Shown here: in pieces, positions 33,244-42,907 of the stretch | Numbering within the stretch: position 1 is the first letter of the stretch | Layout of the letters: each line of letters opens with the position of its first letter | Assembly (NCBI GenBank): GCA_963810915.1 | Contig: CAWEPH010000004.1 | Location: forward strand, 259,977-323,976 | Direction of reading: 5' to 3' | Length of the DNA stretch: 64,000 bases | DNA from: JAOUEA01 sp963810915 | GTDB taxonomy: Bacteria; Actinomycetota; UBA4738; HRBIN12 | Made by a program: the position numbers and the translations under genes | Notes under the pieces: generated by a model | Databases searched by the model: none | What the model was told of the DNA's origin: nothing | What the model saw: the letters and a program-made list of their open reading frames with translations, nothing else

Positions 33244-36200
33244 TCAGGACCAGTTGGGCTCCGTGCACTTCGAGGTCGTGCCCGAGAGGTTGCTGGCGAC
33301 ACCGCCGCTCGCACCCACGGACCAGATCTGCTGCGACCCGGACGAGTTGGCGGTGAAGGCGATCCGCGAGCCGTCCGGGGACCACGTCGGGTTGGCGTCG
33401 GTCTTCCCGTCCGCCGTCACGCGCTGGGCGCCGGTGCCGCTGGGGGAGACCGTCCAGACCTGCAACGTGCCGCTCGACTTGCAGATCACCGCGATCCGGG
33501 CGCCCGAGGGCGACCACGCCGGGTCCTGGCACGCCGCGAGGTTCTTGGTGAGGCGGACGGGGTTGGAGCCGTCGGCGTTCATCACCCACGCCTGATTGCC
33601 TCCGGTCCGCCGCGACGTGAACGCGATCCGCGTCCCGTCGGGGGACCAGTCCGGGTGCGCGTCTCCCGGCGTGACGCCGGTGCTCAGGAGCATCACGTGG
33701 CTTCCGTCGGGGTCCATCGCGTAGATCATCTGGCCGCCCGCACGGTCGCTGACGAAGGCGATCCGGGTGCCATCCGGAGACCACGCCGGCTGCGTGTTGC
33801 CCGCCGTGTCCGTCAACTGCTTCGTCCCGCTCCCGTCCGCGTTCATCACGTAGACCTGGTCCGTGCCGCTGCGGCTGCTCACGAAGACGACGCGGGCGCA
33901 GTCCGGTGACCACCGGGCCTGGCCGTCCGCGCCGGGATCGGTCGTGAGGCGGGTTTGGGCGGAGCCGTCCGGCTTCATCGCCCAGACGTCGATGTTGCCG
34001 GCGCGCTTCGTCGTGAACAGGATGCGTCCGCACGGGGGCGCCTGCACGAAGACCGCGGCGACCGAGCGATCCTGGTTCATCGTGATCTCACACGGCCCCG
34101 AACCTGAACACGCGCCCCCCCATCCGGAGAAGAACCATCCCGGCGCGGGTGCCGCCGTCAGCGTGATCCGGGAAGGCTGCGCGAACCCGGCGCCGCAGAT
34201 GGGGCCACAGGCGATCCCGTTCGGCGCGCTCGTCACGGATCCGCTCCCGGCCGTCGTGACGGTCAGCTGCCGCACGATCGGCGCGAACGTCGCCGTGACG
34301 GACCGCGCCTGGTCCATCGTGAGCTGACAGGGACCCGGGCCGGCGCACGCCGGGTCGCCGGTCCACCCCGCGAACGTCGAATCGGCATCGGGACCGGCGC
34401 TCAGCGTGACGACGTCGCCGGACGTGAAGACGTCCGAGCAGACCACGCCACATGCGATGCCACCGGCATCCGAGGTCACCTCCCCTCCGCCGGTGCCGCT
34501 CCGCGTCACGACGAGGCCGTATCGGGCCTTGAATGTGGCCGTGGCGTTCCGGTCGCCGCCGATCGCGAGCTCACAGGTCGCGGACGACCCCGCACAATCA
34601 CCGCTCCACCCGGTGAAGATCGATCCGACCTCGGCGACGGCGGTGAGCGTGACGGTGGACGCCTGGTGCAGGGACGCCGAGCAGGTCGGCCCGCAATCGA
34701 TCGCGCCGTCGTCGCTCGTCACCGACCCGGCGCCGTCGCCCTGCGTCCCGATGCTCAGCTGATGGAACACCGCGTCGAACGAGGCCGTGGCGGCATGATC
34801 GCCGTCTACGAGCAGGACGCAGGTCGTGACCGACCCCGAGCAGTCCCCGCTCCAGCCCGTGAAGACCGATCCCGCGTCGGCCGTCGCGCTCAAGGTCACG
34901 ACAGTGCCCTCGAGGTACCCCTTGGAGCATGCCGTGCCGCAGACGATCCCGTTCGGATCGCCGTCCGTGACGATGCCGTCGCCCCCACCCGCCGGTGACA
35001 CGGTGACCTCATACGCGGGGAGGAACGTCGCCGTGATCGCGTGATCGCCGTCCATCGTTAACCTGCAGACGCCCGCGCCGGAACAGTCGCCACCCCACCC
35101 CATGAAGGTGGCGCCGAGGATCGGTGTGGCCGTGAGGACGACGGTCGTGGCTTGGCGGAGATGCGCGCTGCACGTGCCTCCGCAGTCGATCCCGTCGGGC
35201 GCGCTCGTGACCTCGCCGGCTCCGTCGCCGAGGAGGGTCACGCCGAGGTCGTGGTCGACCGCGATGAAGATCGCGTCGACGGTGCGCGCCTGGCTCATCG
35301 TGACCTCGCACGTCGGCGCGCTCCCCGCGTCCGCGCAGTCCCCTCCCCACCCCGCGAACGCGGAGCCTGCGTCCGGCGTGGCCGTGAGGGTCGCGACCGT
35401 GTCCGAGGATAGGTCGGTGGTGCAGATCGTCGGGCAATCGATGCCGCCGACGTCGGCGTCGACCAGGCCGCCCCCGGTGCCCGAGAGGTTGACCGAGAGC
35501 GGATGCAGCGCGATGAACGTGGCGGTCGCGGCGCGATCGGAGCCGAGGACGATGCCACAGGACCCGGTTCCCGAGCAGTCTCCGGTCCATCCGGCGAAGA
35601 CGGAGCCGACCGCGGCGACCGCCGTGAGCGTGACCGCGGTGCCTTGCTGCACGGCCTGGGTGCAGATGCCCGGACAGGCGATCCCGACCGGATCGCCCGA
35701 GACCGTGCCCGACCCGTCGCCCGCGAGGTCCACCGCCAGCTGGTGGACGATGGGGTCGAAGGTGGCCGTCACGGAGCGCTGGACGCTCATCGTCACCTGG
35801 CAGGTCGCCGTGCCCGGGCAGGCCGACGCGTCCTTGCCGCTCCATCCCCCGAACGTCGAGTTGGGATCCGGCGTCGCGCTGAGTGTGACGGTCGACCCGA
35901 TCGGGAAGGGACTCGAGCAGGTGAGGCCACAGTCGAGCCCCGCAGGCGCGCTCGTGACGCTCCCGCCGCCGCCGCCGGCCTTCGTGAGGGTGAGACGTTT
36001 CGCGAGGGCGAAGGCGGCGCTCACCGCATGCGCTCGGTCGATCGTGAGCACGCACGTGAGGTCGACCCCCGTGCAGTCACCGCCCCAGCCCGTGAAGACC
36101 GAGCCCGTGACCGCCGTGGCCGTGAGGGTCAGCGACGCTCCGGTCGCGAGGTTCGCCGTGCACGCGTTCCCGCAGTTGATCCCGCCGACGTCACCCGTCA

Positions 36201-37811
36201 CCTTGCCCGACCCCGCTCCGCCCTTGGTGACGGCGACCGCGTAGGTCGGCACTCCGAACGAGGCGGTCGTGCGACGCGCCCCGTCCATCGAGAGGTGACA
36301 CGTGAGGGACGTGCCGACGCAGTCGCCGCCCCAGCCCAGGAACGCGTAGCCGGGGGCCGGCGTGGCCGTCAGGGTGACCGCGGTCCCCGGAGGGAGATCG
36401 GCCTCGCACTCCGTCCCGCACGCGATCCCGCCAACGTCACTCGTCACGGTGCCCGCCCCCGCCCCGACGTCGACGTTCGTCACCGAGAGCGGGTGCGTGG
36501 TGGCCGCGGGGCCGGGCACGTGCGCGTAGTTGCCCGCCTTCGTGCCGCCCACCTGATGCCAGACGTCGGGGGGGGCCGTGAGCTCCCAGGCACCGCCGGC
36601 CTTCGAGAACTCGCCGCCGACGTGGAGCGTCGCGTCATCCCGACCGACCAGGAGCGCCCATACGCCGTTGTACTTGCAGCACAGGACGGGATTCCACGGC
36701 CGGCCGTCCACCAGGAGCACGCTCCCGTCCGCCGGATCCATCGCCGTGAGCTTGGGCGTGTGGTAGCAGTCGGGCACGGGGTTCGCGTTGTCGCCGCAGC
36801 CGGCGGCGAGCGGGGACTCGCTCCAGTCGAAGTGTCCTCCCACGATCAGCGCACCCTGGTACCAGGCCACCGCCTGGCTCGATCCCGACGTATCGGTCTT
36901 CCACAGTTGCGCGCCGGTGCCGAGGTCATACGCGGCCGTGAAGTCGTTCCCCCCGGCGGCGAGGTAGACGGCGCGCTGAGCGGTGGCGGGATCGACGTGC
37001 GTCACGACGCTGATCCCGTAGGTGCTCGCGCCCGACGGTCCCAACTGCAGGTTGCCGGGTGCCCAGGGCAGCACCGCCCCGGTCGCGGCGTCGAGCTGCA
37101 CGACCGCCTTCACGTTCACGCCGGTAGGGGAGGGATGTGCCGCGTCGTAGATCTTGTCGCAGACGCACGCGACGACGAGCGCCGACCCGACCTGCGTGAG
37201 GTCGCGGAAGTCGGGATACGTGGTGTGCGCGCGCAGGGTCGGACTCACCCACGCTTCGGGCACGCTCCATCCGGTGAGCGCGCTCCCGTCGCGGCGGTAG
37301 GCGTGCAGGAACTGACCGCCCAGGTAGATGGCCGAGGACGAGGCGTAGACGGCCATGGACGATTCGACGTGCGGCGCGAAGGGCAGGAGCGTCCCGGTCG
37401 CCGCGTCGATCGCCGCCACGTTCCAACGCTGGATGCCGTCCACCGCGTCGAAGTCGCCCGCGAGGTAGAGGGTGCCGTCGGGAGCCGCCGAGAGGTCGTA
37501 GACCGTGGCCGCCCCTCCGCTCCAGGTCAGCTGCGGCAGGTGGATCGAGGTGACCGCCGTCCCCGAGGTCGCGTCGAAGACCGCCAGGCCGGACGCCGGC
37601 GCGACGGCGTTCCCCCCTGATCCTGGATCTGACCGAAGGAGCCGCCGAGCCAGAGCAGGTTGCCCACCTCCGCCATCGCGCGGACCGGGCCATCGACCCC
37701 GTGGCCGACCGCTGGCTCGGACGACGGCAGCGCCTCGGCGGTCGGGGCCAGGACGGTGAGGAGCGCGACGACGGCCACCAGGGCGAGAGGAAGGCGAAGA
37801 CGCTCGTGCAA
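33244..37811 (-). CDS. giant exported repeat protein with propeller ends (one frameshift)
   Basis: About 1,520 residues. It starts with a signal peptide (PLALVAVVALLTVLAPTAEA). The N-terminal 390 or so residues are propeller-like (LYLAGDFDAVDGIQRWNVAA, YLGGQFLHAYRRDG). Ten cysteine-containing repeats of about 80 residues follow, then a 264-residue C-terminal region of TolB-like units (PAWSPDGTRIAFVSDRAGG, MNADGSNPVRLTKN). The first ~65 residues are in a different frame: a run of six G near 37614 needs one more G to join GQIQDQGG to NAVAPASG, a homopolymer error. An extracellular adhesive or polymer-binding role is inferred. Last gene before the convergent arsR. Confidence 0.78.
34039..36495 (-). 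repeat. ten ~80-residue cysteine-bearing protein repeats
   Basis: Each unit follows G-x-G-x-V-T-S-D-x-x-G-I-x-C-G-x-x-C, then a VTLTA strand, G-x-x-F-x-G-W-x-G-D-C, a second Cys in a TC-x-L-T segment and TATF at the end. The four cysteines per unit fit two disulfides. The units resemble Pfam bacterial-repeat (Flg_new_2-like) beta domains. The copies differ enough in DNA to be old duplications. Confidence 0.8.
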
Positions 37812-38125
37812 CGTGGCGTGGCTCCTGGTCCGGCGACCGGCATCGCTCGTTGTCCCGCCGCCGTCGGGTGCGGCGTCGAGGGAGGACTACGCCGGTGGAC
37901 GTAGTCGGTATCCCCTTGTACGCGGAGGCAACGTGCAGGGTCAACGTGGCGCGCTCAGGTCGGGTCCAACGCCCGCGATGAATGGCCGTTGGTCTCTCCG
38001 GACGTGGGTCCTCTGCCGTGGCGACGCGCCGTACGGCCTCGGACCATGGTCCGATGGATCGCCCCGAGGGCATGCGCGCCATCATCAACGGAGGCGCGCC
38101 TCCCCTTGGCCCCGTGCCGGTGTCC
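37812..38125. other. intergenic region without recognised gene
   Basis: About 310 bases separating the giant exported protein from the PAP2-kinase gene on the same strand. It must hold the promoter of the former. I see no convincing gene, RNA or repeat; short open frames here have no ribosome site. Confidence 0.5.
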
Positions 38126-40228
38126 CTACTCGCAGTTCACGCCCGCTCCGCACAGCTTCAGCCGCTCATCCGCTGCGAGCGCGTCCACCAGCTCGGATCG
38201 GGACGTGAAGTTGAGCCCCTCTCCCGCGATGAAGCTCGGGACTCGGAGCGTGCCCACCTGCAGGCGCGAGGCATACGACACGCACCCTCCCTCGGCCTCG
38301 ATCTGCTGCGTGCCGGGCTCCACCGGGGGGCACGTCTCGGTGAGCGTGACGGTGACGACGGGCGGGCTGTCGGGTGCGCCGACGCTCAGCGCGAAGAACG
38401 CCTTCCCGTCGTGCACGGTCGCCGTCTGGACGCTCCATCCGATGGGGGGGCGCTCCTCGATGCACGGGAGTTGCTCGGCCGTCGGGACCGCCTGCGCCAT
38501 CAGATACATCGCCCGGTTCGCGCCGCATATCGGCGCCTCGATCTGCTCCTTGTTGGGGAAGAACAGCTGGACCCCCATCGTCACGGTGAACACCACGATG
38601 AGCAGCGTGGCGACGATCAACAGCACGCGACGCACGCTCCAACGCTGTACGGAGATGGGTTTGCGCTGCGGAGCCATCGCCCGGAACTGGGCCAGGAGGT
38701 CGCGGCCGTCGCGCTTCAAGTATGCGTGGAGCTGGGTGGGGCTCGCGACGCCGCGGGCGGCCGCGAACGCCTCGCCGAGCTCGTCCGGGGAGAAGTAGGT
38801 CAGCGCGTGCCGGTAGACCGTCTCCGCGTCGGAGCGCAGGGCGAGCACCAGCATCATGTTGGCGAGGTCGACGGCCTGCCGCCACGGCGAGGGGCGCACC
38901 TGCACGAAGAAGACGTCGATGACCTTGAGGTCGTCGTCGAGGACCATGAGGTTGGCGGGCTTGACGTCCCGATGCGCGAGGCCCACGTCCCACATGCGCC
39001 GGATGATCTGCAGTCCCTGGTCGATGACGCGCTCGTCCACCTCGGCCTCGCCGATCTCCACGGCCCCCTCGAAGAACTCCATCGCGATCAGGTACTCGCG
39101 TTCGGGGGTGATCTCGACGATGCCGAGGGCCTCCGGCGTCGGGAAGCCGTACTCCCCGAGCAGGCGCAACGTGTAGTCCTCGTACTCGACGAACCGGCGG
39201 ACGGTCTGGAACGGCTTCTCGTCCTCGAGGCTGCCGTAGAGCATCGTGCGCCCGAGTTTGTACCATCGGTCGGCGCGCACGTGGCTCTTCGCGTAGAGCT
39301 TCGCGAAGATCTTGCGCTCCGTTCCGCGTTCTTCGTCGACCACCCGTATGCGGAGCGGCGTCGAACCCCCCGAGCCCTCCAGTCCGACCGGCTCCATCTC
39401 GAGGATCCGGTACCCGAGCTGATCGTGCACCGCGACGCGGATCGCCTCACCCCGCGCCCCCGTGACATCGAGGTGCGCGGACTTGCCGTGCTTGCCGTAC
39501 CGGATCGGATACACGTCGTTGGGGGCGAACGTGCGGAACATGGAGACCGGGATCGCCACCCCGATCACGGCGCCGAGCAGGACGTCGCTGGGTGAATCCA
39601 CGCCCAGGAGCACCCGCGCGGCGGCCAGACCGAACACGAGGACCGCCACCACGATCTTGGCGTACAAGCGCAGGCGGCCGGGGGGCACGAGCGTGTAGAT
39701 CATGCCCACCAGCACCGCCGTGAGGGCGGCCACCGGGAGTGATGGAGCCGACGACCCCTCCCATCCGGCGATCTGCGTCACGCCCCACGGTCGCGGCCTG
39801 TCGATGATGATCGTGAGGAGCTGCACGGCGAGCTCCACGAGCGCGAGGCTGATGAGCAGGATGATCAGATGCCGGAACCGACGGAAGACGATGAGCAACA
39901 CGACCGTCCCGAGACCCACGATCGCGAGACCCCACTGCGAGGTCGTGGTGTTGATCCAGCGGGCGAACGCGTTGAGCCAGGATGTGCGAAGCTCGGCCGC
40001 CGCCCGGAGGAAGAACCCGTCGATGTGGTCGATCACGTAGGGGGCAAGCCGGAGCCATAGAGCGCCGACCACGACCATCACGATCATGACGATCAGCCAG
40101 ATCTTGCCGGTGATCCCGATGGAGCGAGGCAGCGGCGGCGGCGTACCCGTAGGACGACGCCGGTTGCGTTCACCGACGGTCTGAGGCGAGGGTCCGACCC
40201 CCGCCGGCCCGGTGGCCATCTGGTCCAT
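38126..40228 (-). CDS. PAP2-like membrane domain fused to a protein-kinase-like domain
   Basis: About 700 residues. TAGGAGGAG fixes the start. A multi-helix PAP2-type domain occupies about 35-240: IIDRPRPWG matches motif C1, but C2 and C3 lack their histidines (SLPVAALT; ARVLLGVDSPSD), so it may not be a phosphatase. A soluble kinase-like domain follows (about 250-510) with RKIFAKLYAK (possible ATP-Lys), the catalytic-loop GLAHRDVKPANLMV and VIDVFFVQV in place of DFG. A final helix (VRRVLLIVATLLIVVFTVTM) leads to an extracytoplasmic tail with several cysteines. Probably a lipid-linked or envelope-stress regulator; the ligand is unknown. Confidence 0.78.
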   Translation of the reverse strand: MDQMATGPAGVGPSPQTVGERNRRRPTGTPPPLPRSIGITGKIWLIVMIVMVVVGALWLRLAPYVIDHIDGFFLRAAAELRTSWLNAFARWINTTTSQWGLAIVGLGTVVLLIVFRRFRHLIILLISLALVELAVQLLTIIIDRPRPWGVTQIAGWEGSSAPSLPVAALTAVLVGMIYTLVPPGRLRLYAKIVVAVLVFGLAAARVLLGVDSPSDVLLGAVIGVAIPVSMFRTFAPNDVYPIRYGKHGKSAHLDVTGARGEAIRVAVHDQLGYRILEMEPVGLEGSGGSTPLRIRVVDEERGTERKIFAKLYAKSHVRADRWYKLGRTMLYGSLEDEKPFQTVRRFVEYEDYTLRLLGEYGFPTPEALGIVEITPEREYLIAMEFFEGAVEIGEAEVDERVIDQGLQIIRRMWDVGLAHRDVKPANLMVLDDDLKVIDVFFVQVRPSPWRQAVDLANMMLVLALRSDAETVYRHALTYFSPDELGEAFAAARGVASPTQLHAYLKRDGRDLLAQFRAMAPQRKPISVQRWSVRRVLLIVATLLIVVFTVTMGVQLFFPNKEQIEAPICGANRAMYLMAQAVPTAEQLPCIEERPPIGWSVQTATVHDGKAFFALSVGAPDSPPVVTVTLTETCPPVEPGTQQIEAEGGCVSYASRLQVGTLRVPSFIAGEGLNFTSRSELVDALAADERLKLCGAGVNCE

Positions 40229-40343
40229 CGATCTCCTCCTAGGCGCATCCTGCCACGTCAGGCGCACCCGGCGGTATACCCCCGGGTTCTCTCGCAACAC
40301 ATCTTCGGACCGATCCTTCGCTCGCGCGCGTTATCGTCGCTGG

Positions 40344-41159
40344 ATGCAGGTGGCGGTGGTGGGCCATGTCGAGTGGATCGAGTTCGGACGCGTGGACCAC
40401 GTGCCGCTGCCAGGCGGCATCGCGCACGCCGTCGATGCGTGGGAGGAGCCGGGCGGCGGCGGCGCGGTCGCGGCGATGCGGCTGGCGGCCCTCGCCGGAG
40501 GTTGCGAGTTCTTCACCGCCGTGGGCGACGACGACCTGGGCGAGCGGATGGTGCGCGTGTTGCGGGCGCAGGGCGTGGAGGTGCGCGCGGCCGTTCGCAG
40601 CGTGCCCACTCGTCGCGCCGTGACGCTGATCGACGCCCAGGGGGAGCGCACCATCACGACCCTCGGCGATCGACTGGAGCCGGCAGCCGCCGACCCGATC
40701 CCGTGGGAGCACCTCGAGCGCACGGATGCCGTGTACGTGACGGCCGGCGACCCGGGTGCGTTCCGGGCGGCCCGACACGCGCGCACGCTCGTCGTTACCA
40801 CGCGCGTGCTCAGCCAACTCATCGCGGCCGAGGTCGTGCCCGACGCGCTCGTAGGGAGCGCCCGCGACCCGGCCGAGTCGGTCCGCATCGAGGCGCTGCC
40901 GTGGCCGGCGCCGTTGCTCGTCCGAACGGAGGGCACCGACGGGGGCTCGTTCCGCACGCCCGAGGGGAACGAGGTGCGCTTCGCCGCCGTCGCGCCGCCC
41001 GGGCCGATCGTCGACACGTACGGCGCAGGAGACTCGTTCGCCGCAGGACTGACGTACGCGCTCGGCGCCCGGAGGCCGGTCGCCGACGCCGTCGGGTTCG
41101 CGGCCGCGTGCGGGGCGGGAGCCGTCGTCGTCCGCGGTGCCGGCACCGCCGATCCGTGA
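40344..41159 (+). CDS. PfkB-family carbohydrate kinase
   Basis: 271 residues, short for the ribokinase/PfkB family but complete. Seen: the N-terminal strand VAVVGHVEWIEFG, a GGG-AVAAMRLAALAGG segment, FFTAVGDDDLGERM and the anion-hole/catalytic motif DTYGAGDSFAAGLTYALG with the base Asp. Phosphorylates a sugar or nucleoside; substrate unknown. Transcribed toward the YbaK gene, stops nearly touching. Confidence 0.85.
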   Translation: MQVAVVGHVEWIEFGRVDHVPLPGGIAHAVDAWEEPGGGGAVAAMRLAALAGGCEFFTAVGDDDLGERMVRVLRAQGVEVRAAVRSVPTRRAVTLIDAQGERTITTLGDRLEPAAADPIPWEHLERTDAVYVTAGDPGAFRAARHARTLVVTTRVLSQLIAAEVVPDALVGSARDPAESVRIEALPWPAPLLVRTEGTDGGSFRTPEGNEVRFAAVAPPGPIVDTYGAGDSFAAGLTYALGARRPVADAVGFAAACGAGAVVVRGAGTADP

Positions 41160-41163
41160 GCGT

Positions 41164-41634
41164 CTACCGAGGTTTCGTGATGTCCGCCGAGACGGCCTCC
41201 GTCAGCGCGAGCAGATCTGAAGCCGCGGCGTGGATGTTGACCCCACGGGCCCCGCCGCCGATCGCCACAGTGCCGCGTCCTTCGATGGTGGCGTCCGCCA
41301 CCACGGGCCACGCCCTGATCGATCCGAGCGGCGAGATGGCCCCTCGCTCGTAGCCGGTCGCCTTCTTCGCCTCCTCCGCGTCGGGCAGGGAGAGCCGATG
41401 CACACCGAGATGGGCTCGCAGCTTGGGCCAGTCGATCTGCCGCCCGCCGGGCACGAGCACGAACACGAAGTCGTCGACCCCGCGACGCACGACGATCGTG
41501 CGCACGAGTTGGTCCAGTCGGATACCTTGCAGCGCAGCACTCTCATCGGCATCCGCAGGGCGGTCCGTGCGGACGACCGTGAAGGTCAGCTGCGACGCTC
41601 CGAGGGCGATCGTGGCCGGAGTCTCAGGATCCAT
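41164..41634 (-). CDS. YbaK/EbsC-type aminoacyl-tRNA deacylase
   Basis: 156 residues from the chosen Met. The YbaK fold has QLVRTIVVRRGVDDFVFVLV with the key Lys replaced by Arg-rich segment, RLSLPDAEEAKKATGYERG, AISPLGSIRAWPVV, and GGGARGVNIHAAASDLL near the end. Free-standing members hydrolyse mischarged tRNAs (Cys- or Ala-tRNA-Pro). The start is uncertain: an upstream Met would add 19 residues. Confidence 0.78.
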   Translation of the reverse strand: MDPETPATIALGASQLTFTVVRTDRPADADESAALQGIRLDQLVRTIVVRRGVDDFVFVLVPGGRQIDWPKLRAHLGVHRLSLPDAEEAKKATGYERGAISPLGSIRAWPVVADATIEGRGTVAIGGGARGVNIHAAASDLLALTEAVSADITKPR

Positions 41635-41708
41635 GGGTCGCAGCGTACCGGCCTCCCAAGTCTGCCACGGAGACTCAGTCGCGCCCTCCAACGCGCCGAT
41701 AGGGCAGC

Positions 41709-42632
41709 ATGACCTTCTCGGAGACCGTGGTCATCGTCTGGGCCGCCGTGACCCTCGCGGCGGTGCTGCTGTACACCCTGCCCAAGGTCGCGAAGCAGCG
41801 TCGTCTCCGCAAGCGTTACGGGGCGGAGGCCGTTTCCAGGCATGGCGTGTTCAGGCTGGGCACGTTGGTCCCGTTGATCCTCCTGCTGGGCGCCGGCGCG
41901 TGCCTGGCGCTCGCGTTCGGTCAGTTCCGACTGAACAAGCAGGTGGACCAGGCAACGGTGATCCTCGCCCTGGACGTGTCCGACTCGATGGACGCCACCG
42001 ACGTGCAGCCCGATCGCCTGACGGCCGCGGAGGGTGCCGCTCGGACCTTCGTCGACCAGCTGCCGGCGGGATTGAAGATCGGCGTCGTGACCTTCGCCGG
42101 GGAGGCCGACGTCCTGGTGCCGCCCACGGCTGACCGAGGCGCGGTCTCCGACGCGCTGCAGGGGCTCACCACGATGCGCGGCACGGTGATCGGCGACGGG
42201 CTCTCGACCGCGCTCGACACGATCGCAGCCGACGGACGAGGGACGTCGGCGGTCATCCTGCTGTCCGACGGGGAGGACACGGGGAGCGTGGTGACGCCCA
42301 CCGAGGCCGCGACGCGGGCGCGCGACATGGGCGTTCCGGTCTTCACGGTCGCGATCACGGGCTCAGAGTCGCCCGCACCCAACGACCCTTCGTCCGGCCC
42401 GCACGCGGCGGCCGAGGGCACCTCGCTCCTCGGGGATATGGCCGGAACCACTGGGGCCCAGGCGTTCAGCGCCGCCTCCGCCGATCAACTCACGGGCGTC
42501 TACCGGAGGCTGGGATCGCGCCTCTCCTACGACCTGGCGGTGGGAGGCTCCGGGAAGCTCTATCTCATCCTGGCGGCCGCGCTGCTGCTCGCGGCCGGCC
42601 TGGCGGCCTCGGTGCTCTCGCGTCGCGAGTGA
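41709..42632 (+). CDS. von Willebrand factor A membrane protein, BatA-like
   Basis: 307 residues. Two N-terminal helices (VIVWAAVTLAAVLLYTL and LGTLVPLILLLGAGACLAL), an extracytoplasmic VWA domain with MIDAS motif LDVSDSMDATDV and VILLSDGEDTG, and a C-terminal helix (LYLILAAALLLAAGLAASVL). Related to BatA/aerotolerance proteins, but no MoxR ATPase or BatD is adjacent. A scaffold for metal-dependent protein interaction at the membrane. Confidence 0.85.
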   Translation: MTFSETVVIVWAAVTLAAVLLYTLPKVAKQRRLRKRYGAEAVSRHGVFRLGTLVPLILLLGAGACLALAFGQFRLNKQVDQATVILALDVSDSMDATDVQPDRLTAAEGAARTFVDQLPAGLKIGVVTFAGEADVLVPPTADRGAVSDALQGLTTMRGTVIGDGLSTALDTIAADGRGTSAVILLSDGEDTGSVVTPTEAATRARDMGVPVFTVAITGSESPAPNDPSSGPHAAAEGTSLLGDMAGTTGAQAFSAASADQLTGVYRRLGSRLSYDLAVGGSGKLYLILAAALLLAAGLAASVLSRRE

Positions 42633-42639
42633 GATCCGC

Positions 42640-42819
42640 TCAGATGTAGGAGAGTCCCCAGTGCTCGCGCTCCTTGCGCGCGAGCTCCTGGACGGCCCTG
42701 CGTACCTCCTCGTCCTCAGGGTGCTCGGCGAGCCAGGCGCGGGCGGCGGAGAAGGCGGAGGCGATGTCGTTGGGAGATGAAGGCGACGCCATCAGCGCCA
42801 GTACGTCGGTGCGATCCAT
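42640..42819 (-). CDS. 59-residue soluble protein
   Basis: Short gene with a strong ribosome site: AAAGGAGG directly before ATG. The product begins MDRTDVLALMASPSSPNDI and is helical and acidic, with AARAWLAEHPEDEEVRRAV, ending HWGLSYI. No known family; it looks like a small helical-repeat (TPR-like) fragment or partner. Convergent with the VWA gene, 7 bases away. Confidence 0.6.
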   Translation of the reverse strand: MDRTDVLALMASPSSPNDIASAFSAARAWLAEHPEDEEVRRAVQELARKEREHWGLSYI

Positions 42820-42907
42820 GCCTCCTTTGTACCCGCAGGGACGCGCCTGTGTGGGAGCCGGGACCTCGTCTCCACAGCAGCGTCACATCTGAGGGAGCCG
42901 GAGCGCC

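Noticed and set aside
35503..37620. Plus-strand open frame opposite the repeat protein
   Set aside because: Low-complexity Arg/Gly/Asp translation mirrors the repeat units of the real minus-strand gene.
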